Shown: positions 25,549 through 34,868 of the stretch, piece after piece
Numbering within the stretch: the stretch's first letter is position 1
How the letters are laid out: every line of letters starts with the position of its first letter
Assembly: GCA_026416715.1 (NCBI GenBank)
Contig: JAOAEQ010000027.1
Location: 1 to 37,871, forward strand
Length of the DNA stretch: 37,871 nt
Reading direction: 5' to 3'
DNA from: a bacterium
GTDB lineage: Bacteria; UBP4; UBA4092; JAOAEQ01
The notes under the pieces: model-generated
Databases searched by the model: none
Told to the model about the DNA's origin: nothing
What the model saw: only the letters and a program-made list of their open reading frames with translations
Translations under genes and position numbers: made by a program

Positions 25549-26646
25549 CTATACTTGGAATCGAAACTGGATTATATCTCCGTCGTGAACGATATAGTCT
25601 TTTCCTTCAAGTCGAACAAGTCCTTTATGTTTCGCTTCCGCCATAGACCCAGCGGAAATCAAATCATTATAATGGATAACTTCCGCTTTAATAAACCCTT
25701 TTTCGAAATCGGTATGAATCGCACCCGCAGCATGAACCGCGTTTGTCCCCTGTTTAATCGTCCACGCTTTAACCTCATCTTTACCGATGGTGAAAAACGA
25801 TATTACGTTGCACACCTGATACGCTGTCACTATCACCCGGTCGCGCACTAACGATTGTATCCCTAACTCGTGCATAAACTCTTGCGCTTCATTTTTCGGC
25901 ATTGACATCAATTCCATTTCGGTATTCGCGCAAACTTCCAGCCATTTAAAATTCTTTTCTGCAGCATACTGCTGGAATTGATGCTGTAGTTGATTCGGCG
26001 GTTCGCCAAGCTGATGTTCATCAATATTCGCTACTAGAAATAGCGGTTTCGCAGTTAAAAAGCAATATCCGCGAATCGCTTTCTGTTCATCTTCAGATAA
26101 CGAGAGCTGATTGATAAATTGACCATGTTCTAACGCATTTTTCAAATGATGCAGCAGGTGAATTTCTTTCGTTTTTTCGACCTGCTCTAGTTTGGGCAAT
26201 TTCGCTAATCCCGGCTCGATTTTCTGCAGGCGCCGTTCGATGATTTCTAAGTCGATAAACAGCAGTTCAGTATGAATTTGGTCGATATCCCGAACCGGGT
26301 CGAGGGTTTCAGCGGTATGTGGCACATTCGGATTCTCAAATAGCCGAACAAGATGCACTAACGCATCGGTGTTCCGTAACGCAACGAGTTGCGCTTCTTC
26401 AGCGCTAGCGTATTTACCCGGTTTGATACCGAGTCCGCCGACATCAACGAATTCAACTTGCGCATGGATAACTTTCCGTGGCGGGAACATCTCACCGAGT
26501 TTATCTAATCGCGGATCTGGAACTGAAATAATGCCGAGATGCGATTCTGCCCTATGGATACCGGTATGGACGTGCTGACCAGAGAGAACATTAAACAAAG
26601 TGGTTTTCCCAACCTGCGGTAATCCGATTATCCCGATTTTAAGCAT
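25549..26646 (-). CDS. ychF: Redox-regulated ATPase YchF
   Basis: A 365-residue Obg-family P-loop protein of the cytosol that binds ATP in preference to GTP and associates with ribosomes. The P-loop is GLPQVGKTT near the N-terminus (usual form GLPNVGKST), followed by VDVGGLGIKPG (switch II region) and the NIDE segment at the G4 position that gives adenine preference. The C-terminal TGS-like domain includes VISFFTIGKDEVKAWTIKQGTNAVHAAGAIHTDFEKGFIKAEVI. Length and layout are standard. AGGA lies ~10 nt before ATG 26646. Confidence 0.96.
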   Translation of the reverse strand: MLKIGIIGLPQVGKTTLFNVLSGQHVHTGIHRAESHLGIISVPDPRLDKLGEMFPPRKVIHAQVEFVDVGGLGIKPGKYASAEEAQLVALRNTDALVHLVRLFENPNVPHTAETLDPVRDIDQIHTELLFIDLEIIERRLQKIEPGLAKLPKLEQVEKTKEIHLLHHLKNALEHGQFINQLSLSEDEQKAIRGYCFLTAKPLFLVANIDEHQLGEPPNQLQHQFQQYAAEKNFKWLEVCANTEMELMSMPKNEAQEFMHELGIQSLVRDRVIVTAYQVCNVISFFTIGKDEVKAWTIKQGTNAVHAAGAIHTDFEKGFIKAEVIHYNDLISAGSMAEAKHKGLVRLEGKDYIVHDGDIIQFRFQV

Positions 26647-26857
26647 AAAATATTTTTCCTATAAAGACACCAAAACGCTAAGTAATATCTAATATGAACA
26701 AACTCATTTCTTATCGGAGAGAATGGAGTTATATTGTCTTTACAGGAATATACCGTTAAAAAATATTTTTCCCTTGCAGAAAATATTGCAATTAGTGTAA
26801 ATTGTATTACGTATTTTGTAAAGATACAATATCAAAAAAAAATAATTATTTTTTTGT

Positions 26858-28273
26858 ATGGAATTAACGTTTTACGGTGCAGTGCGGACGGTAACCGGAT
26901 CGATGTTTGTCATAACCAATGACGGAACGACTGTGCTTTGTGAATGCGGGTTATTTCAAGGACATCGCGCAGAGAGTAACTTAAAAAATCGGAATCTGCC
27001 GTTTGACCCGGTAACAATCAACGCGATGCTTTTATCCCACGCGCATATTGACCACAGCGGAAATATTCCGACTTTGGTGAAAAAAGGATTTTCCGGCGGA
27101 ATTTATACGACGTTTGCGTCTCGCGATTTATGTTCTATAATGTTGCGAGATAGTGCGCATCTACAGGAGAAAGATATTGAACACGTCAACTGGCTAAATG
27201 AACAGAAAAAGAAAAATGGCAAACTCAAAAATTCGGAACGGCTCGAACCGCTATATACGGTAGCGGATGCGGTATCGAGTTTGCGATCATTTCGAGGGGT
27301 GATGTATGACCAACCGATTCAGATTACGGATGATATACACGTAACCTATCGAGACGCCGGACATATTCTCGGTTCCGCAATGTTAGAAATCGAACTTCGT
27401 AAACGGTTGAAAAAGCGGAAACTTGTTTTCACTGGCGATTTAGGTCGGAAAAACCTGCCGATTTTGAAAGACCCCTACCCGATAGAGTCAGCGGATGTCC
27501 TGATTATCGAAAGCACCTACGGGAACCGACTCCACGACCCGCTGGAAACCGCTGCCGAAAAACTCGCTGCGCTGATTAATGAAACTGTGCATCGTGGTGG
27601 GAAAATTATTGTACCGGCGTTTGCCGTTGAACGAACGCAGGAGTTTATCTATATTTTGCATCAACTGACGGAGCAAGGCAAAATCCCGTTAATTCCGATT
27701 TATGTTGATAGTCCGCTGGCAATCAATGCGACGGAAATATTCCGACTCCATCCGGAATGTTTAGATGAGCAAACGCTCGAATATATCGAAAAGAAAGAAG
27801 ATCCGTTCGGATTCGGCAAATTGAAATATGTCCGAGACGTAGAAGAATCGAAAAAATTAAATAACATTACCAGCCCTTGTATTATCATTTCATCTTCTGG
27901 GATGTGCGAAGGTGGACGGATTCTGCATCATTTACGGAACAATATCGGCGATGAACGGAACCTCATTCTGATCATTGGGTTTATGGCAGACGGAACGCTC
28001 GGGAAACGGATTGTTGACAAAATGCCGGTGGTACGAATTTTCGGTGAAGAATATGCGTTAAAAGCGCAGGTAAAAAAACTCAATAGTTTTTCTGCCCATG
28101 CTGACCAGAACGATTTAATTGCGTTTATTAACAATTTTCAGAAGAAACCGAAACAGGTTTTTGTTATCCACGGCAATTCCGACCAGGCGGAACCACTCGT
28201 TGCTGCGATTAAAACTATGGGGATACCGAACGTTCTTATTCCGCCGGTAGGAGAAACAATCCCGATTGTTTAA
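26858..28273 (+). CDS. Beta-CASP metallo-beta-lactamase RNA nuclease
   Basis: A 471-residue zinc-dependent nuclease of the YSH1/CPSF73-like bacterial group. The MBL core shows HAHIDHSG (His61, His63, Asp65, His66), later AGHILGSAMLEIEL, TGDLGRKNLPIL and ESTYGNRLH. The beta-CASP part has VPAFAVERTQEFIYIL, SPLAINATEIF, IISSSGMCEGGRILHHL, and the C-terminal FSAHADQNDL and FVIHGNSDQAE. These enzymes process or decay RNA. No SD is visible; a 20-bp A/T palindrome abuts the start codon. Transcribed away from ychF. Confidence 0.95.
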   Translation: MELTFYGAVRTVTGSMFVITNDGTTVLCECGLFQGHRAESNLKNRNLPFDPVTINAMLLSHAHIDHSGNIPTLVKKGFSGGIYTTFASRDLCSIMLRDSAHLQEKDIEHVNWLNEQKKKNGKLKNSERLEPLYTVADAVSSLRSFRGVMYDQPIQITDDIHVTYRDAGHILGSAMLEIELRKRLKKRKLVFTGDLGRKNLPILKDPYPIESADVLIIESTYGNRLHDPLETAAEKLAALINETVHRGGKIIVPAFAVERTQEFIYILHQLTEQGKIPLIPIYVDSPLAINATEIFRLHPECLDEQTLEYIEKKEDPFGFGKLKYVRDVEESKKLNNITSPCIIISSSGMCEGGRILHHLRNNIGDERNLILIIGFMADGTLGKRIVDKMPVVRIFGEEYALKAQVKKLNSFSAHADQNDLIAFINNFQKKPKQVFVIHGNSDQAEPLVAAIKTMGIPNVLIPPVGETIPIV

Positions 28274-28531
28274 CTTGCCTGCCAAATCCCTCTGCAACCC
28301 ACAATCAAACATTTCCTGCGGCAGGAACTTTGATTCATCTATTAATATCGTCAAACTTCGTTTTGTACAGCTTCGATTGATAAAAAGTTCAGTTCTTACC
28401 CAATGTAGTTTTAGCGTAATGGTGCTTTACGCATAGACAAATTAAACTTTACATGAAGAATTTATGTCATATGAACGGCTGTTTTTCTTTGAGAAAGAGA
28501 CCTATGTGAAAGTTTTAAATATTATAATCGA
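28274..28531. other. Gap between the nuclease and the restriction enzyme gene
   Basis: 258 bp between convergent genes, with no supported gene. A 6-bp ttcctg/caggaa hairpin (about 28311-28325) lies just after the nuclease stop. A similar 'cctgcaggaaaacttt' phrase (read on the minus strand) occurs near 30712-30727 on the other side of the restriction-modification genes. Confidence 0.4.
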
Positions 28532-29302
28532 TTAGAATTCTGCGAGTCTTTCATCTATTTCAGTCCTTAATTCCATACCTGTTTGTTCAAAAATATCGAG
28601 TAAATCTTCATAAGTTCCTTCACCACCGAGAAAATTCCAAAATTCTTCGGCAACCAGGACCTCGTTTTCTAGGTCATATAGTCCCTGTAACGTCCAACGA
28701 CTATATGGATTCGGTTCCTCCGGATTGTACGGTATGCAAATATATGTTCTTACTCTGATATTCCGGTCAATACTATATCTCATTGCTTTCCATTGCAAAA
28801 GTTTCTCTTTAGTTCTTGTAAAAACATCAATATTGGGTTTAACCGTTTTGATTTCAAAATAATACTCAGTATTGTTTTGCATAACAAAAAGGTCAGCTCT
28901 TGTTCTCCGCAAATTTCCAAGTGTTCCTTGATTAGCAACAGACCGAATTCTATTATTCTCAGAGGATTCACTTGCTTGGCGTGCAGCACTTCTTAAATTA
29001 GACATTATCCTATCTATTTCTAAAACTGCATTACTACTTAGGTATCCTTCAAATCTATATTGCGCTTCCGCTCGTTCAAAATTTGACCGAGCAATAATTT
29101 CAGCTACTTTCTCAAAAATAGATTGACCGAGCATTGTATTTACCGAATGAATAAATGAATATAACGCCATTCGATCTCTACCGAGTAACCGAAAATGAAA
29201 CGGCATCGATTGAGTTTCAGGAGAATAATCGCGCAATTTTCTTCTTATTTTTTCTATTAAATGCGATTCAATTACTTGCCGTTGCTCCCTAACAATACTC
29301 AT
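28532..29302 (-). CDS. Type II restriction endonuclease (TdeIII-family-like)
   Basis: A 256-residue protein resembling TdeIII-type type II restriction enzymes. The PD-(D/E)XK core is visible as Asp137 in RRTRADLFVM and Glu150-x-Lys152 in YYFEIKTVKPN. N-terminal helices lead into LGRDRMALYSFIHSVNTMLGQSIFE, a family-specific stretch. It would cut unmodified DNA at the site protected by the adjacent methyltransferase. Its ATG overlaps the methyltransferase TGA (ATGA), so the toxin-like enzyme is made only after, and with, its antidote. Family assignment is by memory of the pattern; the site cannot be read from sequence. Confidence 0.8.
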   Translation of the reverse strand: MSIVREQRQVIESHLIEKIRRKLRDYSPETQSMPFHFRLLGRDRMALYSFIHSVNTMLGQSIFEKVAEIIARSNFERAEAQYRFEGYLSSNAVLEIDRIMSNLRSAARQASESSENNRIRSVANQGTLGNLRRTRADLFVMQNNTEYYFEIKTVKPNIDVFTRTKEKLLQWKAMRYSIDRNIRVRTYICIPYNPEEPNPYSRWTLQGLYDLENEVLVAEEFWNFLGGEGTYEDLLDIFEQTGMELRTEIDERLAEF

Positions 29303-30528
29303 CGGTTTGATTCTTTCACGAAATAGAATATTGATTCGAAATATTTATTCGCATCTCTCTCAGTTCTCATCAAGACCGGTCGACGAAAAACGTCAACGAA
29401 TTTAAATCCACAGTGCAGACCGATTTCTGGATATAGATTAAATTTATCATTAGCGACAATGAATACCGGCGCTTCGTTTTTGAGATATTGAGAAACATTC
29501 TTAAAAACTTCTATTATTCCTTGTGTATATTCCTTGATTGCTGTTCCATTTTGTCGTTTTGCAGCGGGACCAATTTCTAATTCATCTTGTCTCGGAAAAT
29601 CAAATAACTCATAGGCATACCGATGTTGTTCATGGTAATCGATAATCCCGACATACGGCGGAGAAGTAAAAATCCCATCTATTTTTTGATTGGCAGGTAA
29701 TTTTACTGTTCGTGCATCTCCTTGAATGATTTTAATAAACGCATTGGTTCGAAGTTTATCAAATTCTTTTATCCGTTTTATGGTATCAAAACTATAGCGA
29801 TTGATAAATTTTAATGCCTCTTGTATTGGTTCGCAATATCTTTTATGTTTTATACACCAATAGGTTTCACGTACTGGTTTCTGGGGTCGTGCAAGGTCGT
29901 AATGTGGGATTAATCTCGCGGAACGTGCGGAACGAGATAAAATGATTTTTAAGACATCTTGATTTTTATATTCCTTAATGATATTTCTATAGAACAAAAT
30001 TTCCTGCAATGCTCTCTCTGAAAACCATTCTTTTAAGTATTGACTAGCGGTTTCAATTCGTTCGGTATGTGTTTCAAATAACTGCTGATAATTATCCTTT
30101 AACCCGGCACTAAATATTTTCAGTCGCTTTAATGCATCGTTAATTTCCCATTCAACTTCATGAATATTATATTGTTTAGTTTTGACTTCTTGAATTAAAC
30201 AGTTAAAAGGTGAAAGTTCAATTCCAATCGCATTTATCCCTAGAACGTTCGCTTCGATTAAGGTGGTTCCTGAGCCGGAAAATGGGTCGAGAATGATATC
30301 GCCTTTTTTGAAATACTTCTTCAAAAAAACTTCGACTAACTGAGGTATAAATTTACCAAGATAAGGATGTAAACGATGAACATGTTTTGTCCTTTCAAAT
30401 TCACGAACACTTAAAAAAGTTAAATCATTACCTAAAATTTCAATGTTTTTCTTACTATCAGTTTTTTCTTCTATGAATTTTGTATCTATTCTATATTTGA
30501 CTGCAGCAGTTTTATTTATCTCAAGCAT
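29299..30528 (-). CDS. Type II DNA methyltransferase (N4-cytosine/N6-adenine class)
   Basis: A 409-residue SAM-dependent amino-methyltransferase. Motif I is DPFSGSGTT (81-89) and motif IV is TSPPY (288-292), with motif I first in the chain. SPPY favours N4-cytosine methylation, but N6-adenine cannot be ruled out. A Cys/His-containing insert, YWCIKHKRYC, lies between, as in related enzymes. It protects host DNA from the endonuclease encoded immediately downstream, with which it overlaps by 4 nt. The start at ATG 30528 has no clear SD; a very AT-rich stretch precedes it. Confidence 0.92.
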   Translation of the reverse strand: MLEINKTAAVKYRIDTKFIEEKTDSKKNIEILGNDLTFLSVREFERTKHVHRLHPYLGKFIPQLVEVFLKKYFKKGDIILDPFSGSGTTLIEANVLGINAIGIELSPFNCLIQEVKTKQYNIHEVEWEINDALKRLKIFSAGLKDNYQQLFETHTERIETASQYLKEWFSERALQEILFYRNIIKEYKNQDVLKIILSRSARSARLIPHYDLARPQKPVRETYWCIKHKRYCEPIQEALKFINRYSFDTIKRIKEFDKLRTNAFIKIIQGDARTVKLPANQKIDGIFTSPPYVGIIDYHEQHRYAYELFDFPRQDELEIGPAAKRQNGTAIKEYTQGIIEVFKNVSQYLKNEAPVFIVANDKFNLYPEIGLHCGFKFVDVFRRPVLMRTERDANKYFESIFYFVKESNR

Positions 30529-30945
30529 ATCTATAACTAATTATACAAATTTCAAATAATTTTATTTTTTTATTTTATATCTCATTTTGGTTTTCTGCAA
30601 GATGAACCACTAACTTATCCAAAATAAATTTTTTAAAATATTTCTAAAGATTTTATTATCGTTATTTTGAAATTATAAATGTCTAATCGAATTATCAAAT
30701 AAAAGTTAGGAACAAAGTTTTCCTGCAGGTGCTTCCTATGCTCAAAGGATTGATATCCCGAAAAGAAACACTGCCCTATGACCATATTGTTCCAAAATGG
30801 ATACAATCTAGGATAAATGATTCTCCTGAAAGACGAAAAATCCGTAGTAGCAGGGTTAAGCCAATAGCGTATAGCCTTAATCCTACTCCACTCCATCTCA
30901 AAAATATTTTCGGAATAATATTACTGTTCCGTATGGATACACTAT
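30529..30945. other. Non-coding gap upstream of the restriction-modification genes
   Basis: The first ~180 bp are extremely AT-rich and probably hold the methyltransferase promoter; I could not fix one with confidence. The rest (30706-30945) has higher GC and two small overlapping frames on opposite strands, neither with a family match or ribosome binding site. It might be a degenerate repeat or a decayed gene. No gene is claimed. Confidence 0.5.
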
Positions 30946-31782
30946 TTATTTCTGCAGTGAACCGTAACTATGTAATCCGGGAAGGAGAACGTTCACGCCG
31001 AGATAACAGAATAATACTGCTAAGAAGCCAAATACCGAAACCCACGCCGCTTTTCTGCCGCGCCAGCCGATAATCAACCGCGCATGCAAATATCCCGCAT
31101 AAATCAGCCAAGTTATCAGCGACCAGGTTTCTTTCGGATCCCAACTCCAATATGAACCCCAAGCGACATTCGCCCAGACCGCTCCGGTAATAATTCCAAC
31201 CGCAAGTAGAACGAACCCGAACGCTATTAACCAATAAGTATGCGTATCTAACGATTCCATATCCTGAAATCGCGAGTAGAATCCATTGGTTTTTCCTTTT
31301 CGGAACCAATGCGCCTGCAGTAAAAACAAGCACCCTGTGCCGAACGCTAACGCAAACGACGCATAGGCTAAAAATGCGGTTACTACATGGACTTCCAGCC
31401 ATTTGCTCTGCAACGCTGGCAGTAACGGTTCCGCTACACGATATCGGCTCGGTAAACCGATAGCGAGCGCTGAACATACTGCGGTTAACGGCGCAATAAT
31501 AATTCCAAGACTTTTCGTCGGGCGAAAGATTTCTACGCAAACGAACTCAAACGCAATCACCCAAGCGAAAAAGAGTAACGATTCGTATAAATTCGCAAAC
31601 GGCGCATGACCAGATTCAATCGTCCGCATAACTAACCCAACAGTATGAATCACCAGCCCGAAAATAAACAGGGTTAATACTGTTCGCGTAGCGAGTTTGC
31701 TGTCTTTCGCCAATAGTATAACATAGCCGAACGATGCGATGAGATAAAAAATAAAACTGACGATGAAAAATGGATAACTCAT
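30946..31782 (-). CDS. ccsA: Cytochrome c assembly protein CcsA/ResC (system II)
   Basis: A 278-residue membrane protein with about eight helices that carries the tryptophan-rich WWD motif, WGSYWSWDPKETW (208-220), and candidate haem-ligand His residues (for example H46, H132 and one in GYLHARL). With ResB it forms the system II synthetase that exports haem and attaches it to CXXCH motifs of c-type cytochromes outside the membrane. It is encoded downstream of resB on the same strand, separated by a repeat element. Implies c-type cytochromes elsewhere in the genome. Confidence 0.95.
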   Translation of the reverse strand: MSYPFFIVSFIFYLIASFGYVILLAKDSKLATRTVLTLFIFGLVIHTVGLVMRTIESGHAPFANLYESLLFFAWVIAFEFVCVEIFRPTKSLGIIIAPLTAVCSALAIGLPSRYRVAEPLLPALQSKWLEVHVVTAFLAYASFALAFGTGCLFLLQAHWFRKGKTNGFYSRFQDMESLDTHTYWLIAFGFVLLAVGIITGAVWANVAWGSYWSWDPKETWSLITWLIYAGYLHARLIIGWRGRKAAWVSVFGFLAVLFCYLGVNVLLPGLHSYGSLQK

Positions 31783-31860
31783 AGTTGAATTCCTCCATTA
31801 AATAAAATATTCATTCATAAATCTTAACGCCAAACAATTCCCGCTGAAAAAATGGGATTA

Positions 31861-32066
31861 GTTCGGTTTATTACCAAGTAGAACTTCGGCGAACCCTGCG
31901 AACTCTGCGGTGAAAGATTCTTGTTCATTCATGCGTCCCGAACGGGACTAGGTCGTTTTTTCTCGACCTGATTCCTAGCATTACATGCTGGGCTAAATTC
32001 AATCGCACTTTGCAGGGCTAACCTAGAAGAACCTCAGCGAACTCGGCGATCTCTGCGGTGAAGAGG
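31861..32066. repeat. Hairpin-array repeat element, copy B
   Basis: This fills most of the 307-bp gap between resB and ccsA. It shares with copy A the lead-in 'cggt(c/t)tattaccaag' and ends in variants of 'ctctgcggtgaa' (about 31903-31914 and 32051-32062). Hairpins: gtccc/gggac (31935-31948), aggtcg/cgacct (31950-31969) and cctagcat/atgctggg (31973-31991, one G.T). No coding frame. It probably inserted between two genes that were once contiguous. Confidence 0.7.
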
Positions 32067-32089
32067 ACAAAATATTTCCACGCCTGAAT

Positions 32090-33559
32090 TTACCGACTAT
32101 ATGATTCAATTTGGTTCGCGAATTTCTCCAATTCGACTCGTAGCTGTTTCGTGTTCCGGTTCGATGTGCCAGCTAACTGAATGATACTTCCGGAATCGGT
32201 TTTCTGGAGGAGAATCCATACCCGACGATGGTCAATAAATAAGGTTAACATCAATCCGAGAATTAATCCGCTAAATCCAAGGTAAATTAACGGCACGCCC
32301 GGGTCTTTAACCACCTGCAAAACCGAATATGAATTTAGCGCTATATTTGCATCGGTGATTTCGTAATTAAATCTGGTTTTTCCGGAATAGTGAAATTCTG
32401 GGAATCGAACGAAAACCCAAGTCGTGCCGACTAATTTCGTATCGGTATATTCTTCAATTAACGCCGCAGGATTGTTCAATTGATTCGATTTACTGACCGC
32501 TTCTTTTGTCGCTAAATCGAATGAAAAATCCGGATAGAATTTCGCTAGTTTAATTTGCATGTTATGTTCCGGTATTTGAACCGATTGCCCGATTTCGAGT
32601 TCAACAGTTTTAATTTCGTTATTCGTTTGCCGGTCGCAGAGTTTCAGGATTAAACTTTTAACGGTTGCGGTCGTACCATAACTATTCTGATAAAACGTTA
32701 TCCCCCGGTAGGTTAACGGATGATTCACGCGAATGATTGCTTCTACTTCCGGTTGGTCGTTGTTATAGAGCGTAACATAACTGCGAAACTCTTTCGGCAG
32801 CTGCGAATTTGGATAGGTTTCAACTTCAAATTTCCGCAGATACAGTTTCAATTGTACTTTCTGGTTCAAAGTAGAATGCACTTTTTTGCGTAACGAGTTG
32901 AGCCATAGCGGAACTGGCATCGGCACGGTAACCATTTCACCTTCCGCAACGGTCAGTGGAAACCTGAATCCGAACCTGCCGATAATTGCGCCGAGCAAAA
33001 TTATCACGATACTGATATGCAGAAGGAAATTGCCCCAGCGGTTTAGTAATCCTTTTTCGCCAAAAAGATAGGTTCGTTCGCGGTCAGTTCGAGTTTTCAC
33101 ATGATATCCAGCGGTTTTCAAGAGCATACCGAGTTTGGTTACAATCGCAGAAGATTCTAAGTTTGATTCTAATCGCACCGCAGTGTTCGGATTGTTAACT
33201 ATATGTTCGGGAATAATCATTTCCTGCGAGGCGCGTTCAGACCGTTGTAATGCCATATAGCGATTATATGCGCAAACTGTAGTCGCTAACCCGAGTAGCG
33301 TTAATACCGTAATAAACCACCAGCTACCATAAACATCAATAATGCCGGTTATCCGAAACAAGTGATATATCGGCATACCGTAGTGCTGGATATAGAATTG
33401 TGCGAATTCTTTTTGCGGGATTAAAGTTCCAAGGATAGACGCAATGATAACTAATCCAAATAAACTGAGGGTAACTTTTATCGAGCCCCAGAAATGGAGA
33501 AACCGAGAAACAATATGTGACGATGGTTGCTGTAACGGAAGGATTGTATGGTTATCCAT
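32090..33559 (-). CDS. resB: Cytochrome c biogenesis protein ResB (system II)
   Basis: A 489-residue membrane protein with the ResB plan: three helices in the N-terminal ~200 residues (VTLSLFGLVIIASILGTLIPQ, WWFITVLTLLGLATTVCAYNRY, RWGNFLLHISIVIILLGAIIGRFG), a large extracytoplasmic domain with HPLTYRGITFYQNSYG, and a C-terminal helix (~VPLIYLGFSGLILGLMLTLF) before a basic tail. It works with CcsA to deliver haem and keep the apocytochrome thiols reduced. It begins 13 bp after the polyprenyl synthase gene, probably in the same operon. No SD before the ATG. Confidence 0.95.
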   Translation of the reverse strand: MDNHTILPLQQPSSHIVSRFLHFWGSIKVTLSLFGLVIIASILGTLIPQKEFAQFYIQHYGMPIYHLFRITGIIDVYGSWWFITVLTLLGLATTVCAYNRYMALQRSERASQEMIIPEHIVNNPNTAVRLESNLESSAIVTKLGMLLKTAGYHVKTRTDRERTYLFGEKGLLNRWGNFLLHISIVIILLGAIIGRFGFRFPLTVAEGEMVTVPMPVPLWLNSLRKKVHSTLNQKVQLKLYLRKFEVETYPNSQLPKEFRSYVTLYNNDQPEVEAIIRVNHPLTYRGITFYQNSYGTTATVKSLILKLCDRQTNNEIKTVELEIGQSVQIPEHNMQIKLAKFYPDFSFDLATKEAVSKSNQLNNPAALIEEYTDTKLVGTTWVFVRFPEFHYSGKTRFNYEITDANIALNSYSVLQVVKDPGVPLIYLGFSGLILGLMLTLFIDHRRVWILLQKTDSGSIIQLAGTSNRNTKQLRVELEKFANQIESYSR

Positions 33560-33572
33560 GAAACTCAGCTGT

Positions 33573-34580
33573 TCATTTATCGCGATGAATAATATATTCT
33601 CCTAACCTCAACAAAGCGGTTTTATATACCGATTCCGGAAACCCGAGCAGAAGTTCGTTCGCTTCATCAACCAGATTCCTTGCATAATTGCGAACATATT
33701 CAACTGAATGATGCTGGTCAATCATTTTATTCAACCAAATGATATCTGATTCAGTTATTGTGCGGTCAGCTAATGAGAGAAGTCGCGCGCGTGCCTGCGG
33801 TTCTAAGGTATCTCGGAGATGAATCAACGGTAAGGTTATTTTCCCCTGATAGAAATCGTGGTTGGTTGGTTTGCCTAATCTAGAGAGATTTGCGGTGAAA
33901 TCGAGTGTATCGTCAATCATCTGGAAAACTATGCCTAATTTTAACCCGAATTCTTTTAACCGTGCCGATTCCTCTTTCGGAATATCATTGACGATGCCAC
34001 CAAGTTCAGCGCTTACCGACATCAATATTCCGGTTTTCCGGCGGATAATCTGGAGATATTCCGATTCAGGTATTTCGAAATTCCCTTCCTGTTCAATCTG
34101 ACGAATTTCGCCAAGACACATTTCCGTGGTCGCTTCCGCTAACATTCGCGCATATCGCTGGATTCCATTTTGTACCGCTAGTGTAGACGCTTTTGCATAG
34201 AGATAATCGCCAACTAATACCGCTACCTGATTTCCCCATTTTCCATTTACAGAAGGTTGCCCACGACGGAACGGAGATTCATCAACGATATCGTCATGGA
34301 TTAACGTTGCGGTATGAATTATTTCAAGCGCAGCGGCAAGTTCGATGCTTTCCGGTTTAATCCCGCCGGTTAATCCGGATGTGAGTAATAATAATATCGG
34401 GCGAATACGTTTCCCGCCAGCGTTAAATAAATGGGCTGCGGATTGGTTGACCAAAGCGTAATCTGAAACAATCGTGCGCTGAATTTGGCTAGTAACTTGC
34501 TGAAGTGGCTCGGCGAGTAACTGTTCAATAGTTTCCAGAGCACATTTTGCAGTTTGCGATTCAACACTAACTCTATTCAT
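33573..34580 (-). CDS. Trans-polyprenyl diphosphate synthase (octaprenyl/heptaprenyl type)
   Basis: A 335-residue all-alpha prenyltransferase that extends farnesyl-PP with isopentenyl-PP to make a long side chain, most likely for menaquinone or ubiquinone. The first aspartate-rich motif is HDDIVDES (Asp96, Asp97, Asp100), the second is MIDDTLDF (Asp223, Asp224, Asp227); GGKRIRP (55-61) binds IPP. Product length cannot be read safely. It sits directly upstream of resB, linking quinone and cytochrome c functions. Start ATG 34580 without an obvious SD. Confidence 0.93.
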   Translation of the reverse strand: MNRVSVESQTAKCALETIEQLLAEPLQQVTSQIQRTIVSDYALVNQSAAHLFNAGGKRIRPILLLLTSGLTGGIKPESIELAAALEIIHTATLIHDDIVDESPFRRGQPSVNGKWGNQVAVLVGDYLYAKASTLAVQNGIQRYARMLAEATTEMCLGEIRQIEQEGNFEIPESEYLQIIRRKTGILMSVSAELGGIVNDIPKEESARLKEFGLKLGIVFQMIDDTLDFTANLSRLGKPTNHDFYQGKITLPLIHLRDTLEPQARARLLSLADRTITESDIIWLNKMIDQHHSVEYVRNYARNLVDEANELLLGFPESVYKTALLRLGEYIIHRDK

Positions 34581-34814
34581 AAAATATAATTATATGATAC
34601 ATCTTTGTATTTCAACAAGAATTGTAGCTTCCTTTTCCTTATTGTTTAAGGTTGAAGAATATCATTTCGTTAATTTTTGGATATAATAATGTCAAGGTAG
34701 GTAAATGTTATCAGATTAATCGGAGGTAATGTCAATCGTTGCTGAAGAATGAGATAGATTGGTCATAGCAACCGTGGATGTATTTCTTGTAAGGTTCTTT
34801 CTTTTTCATGTTCG

Positions 34815-34867
34815 CTGCAAGGTAGACGCTGTATACAAGCTAACAGTCTGCACTACTCCCTGCTTGC
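34815..34867 (-). other. Nested stem structure just past the alpha-2-macroglobulin gene
   Basis: On the minus strand the first ~53 nt after the stop can fold into a nested stem: tgcaag/cttgca outside, then gcagac/gtctac (one G.U). No U-tract follows, so it is a weak terminator candidate or an mRNA 3'-end stabiliser. The rest of the gap to 34580 shows nothing. Confidence 0.35.
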
Positions 34868-34868
34868 A

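Noticed and set aside
30633-31073. Two small frames on opposite strands upstream of the methyltransferase
   Set aside because: No family resemblance, no ribosome binding site, partly antisense to ccsA; kept only as a possibly decayed region.
30968-31540. 190-residue frame overlapping ccsA on the same strand
   Set aside because: Out-of-frame reading of ccsA, Arg/Ser-rich and without membrane pattern.
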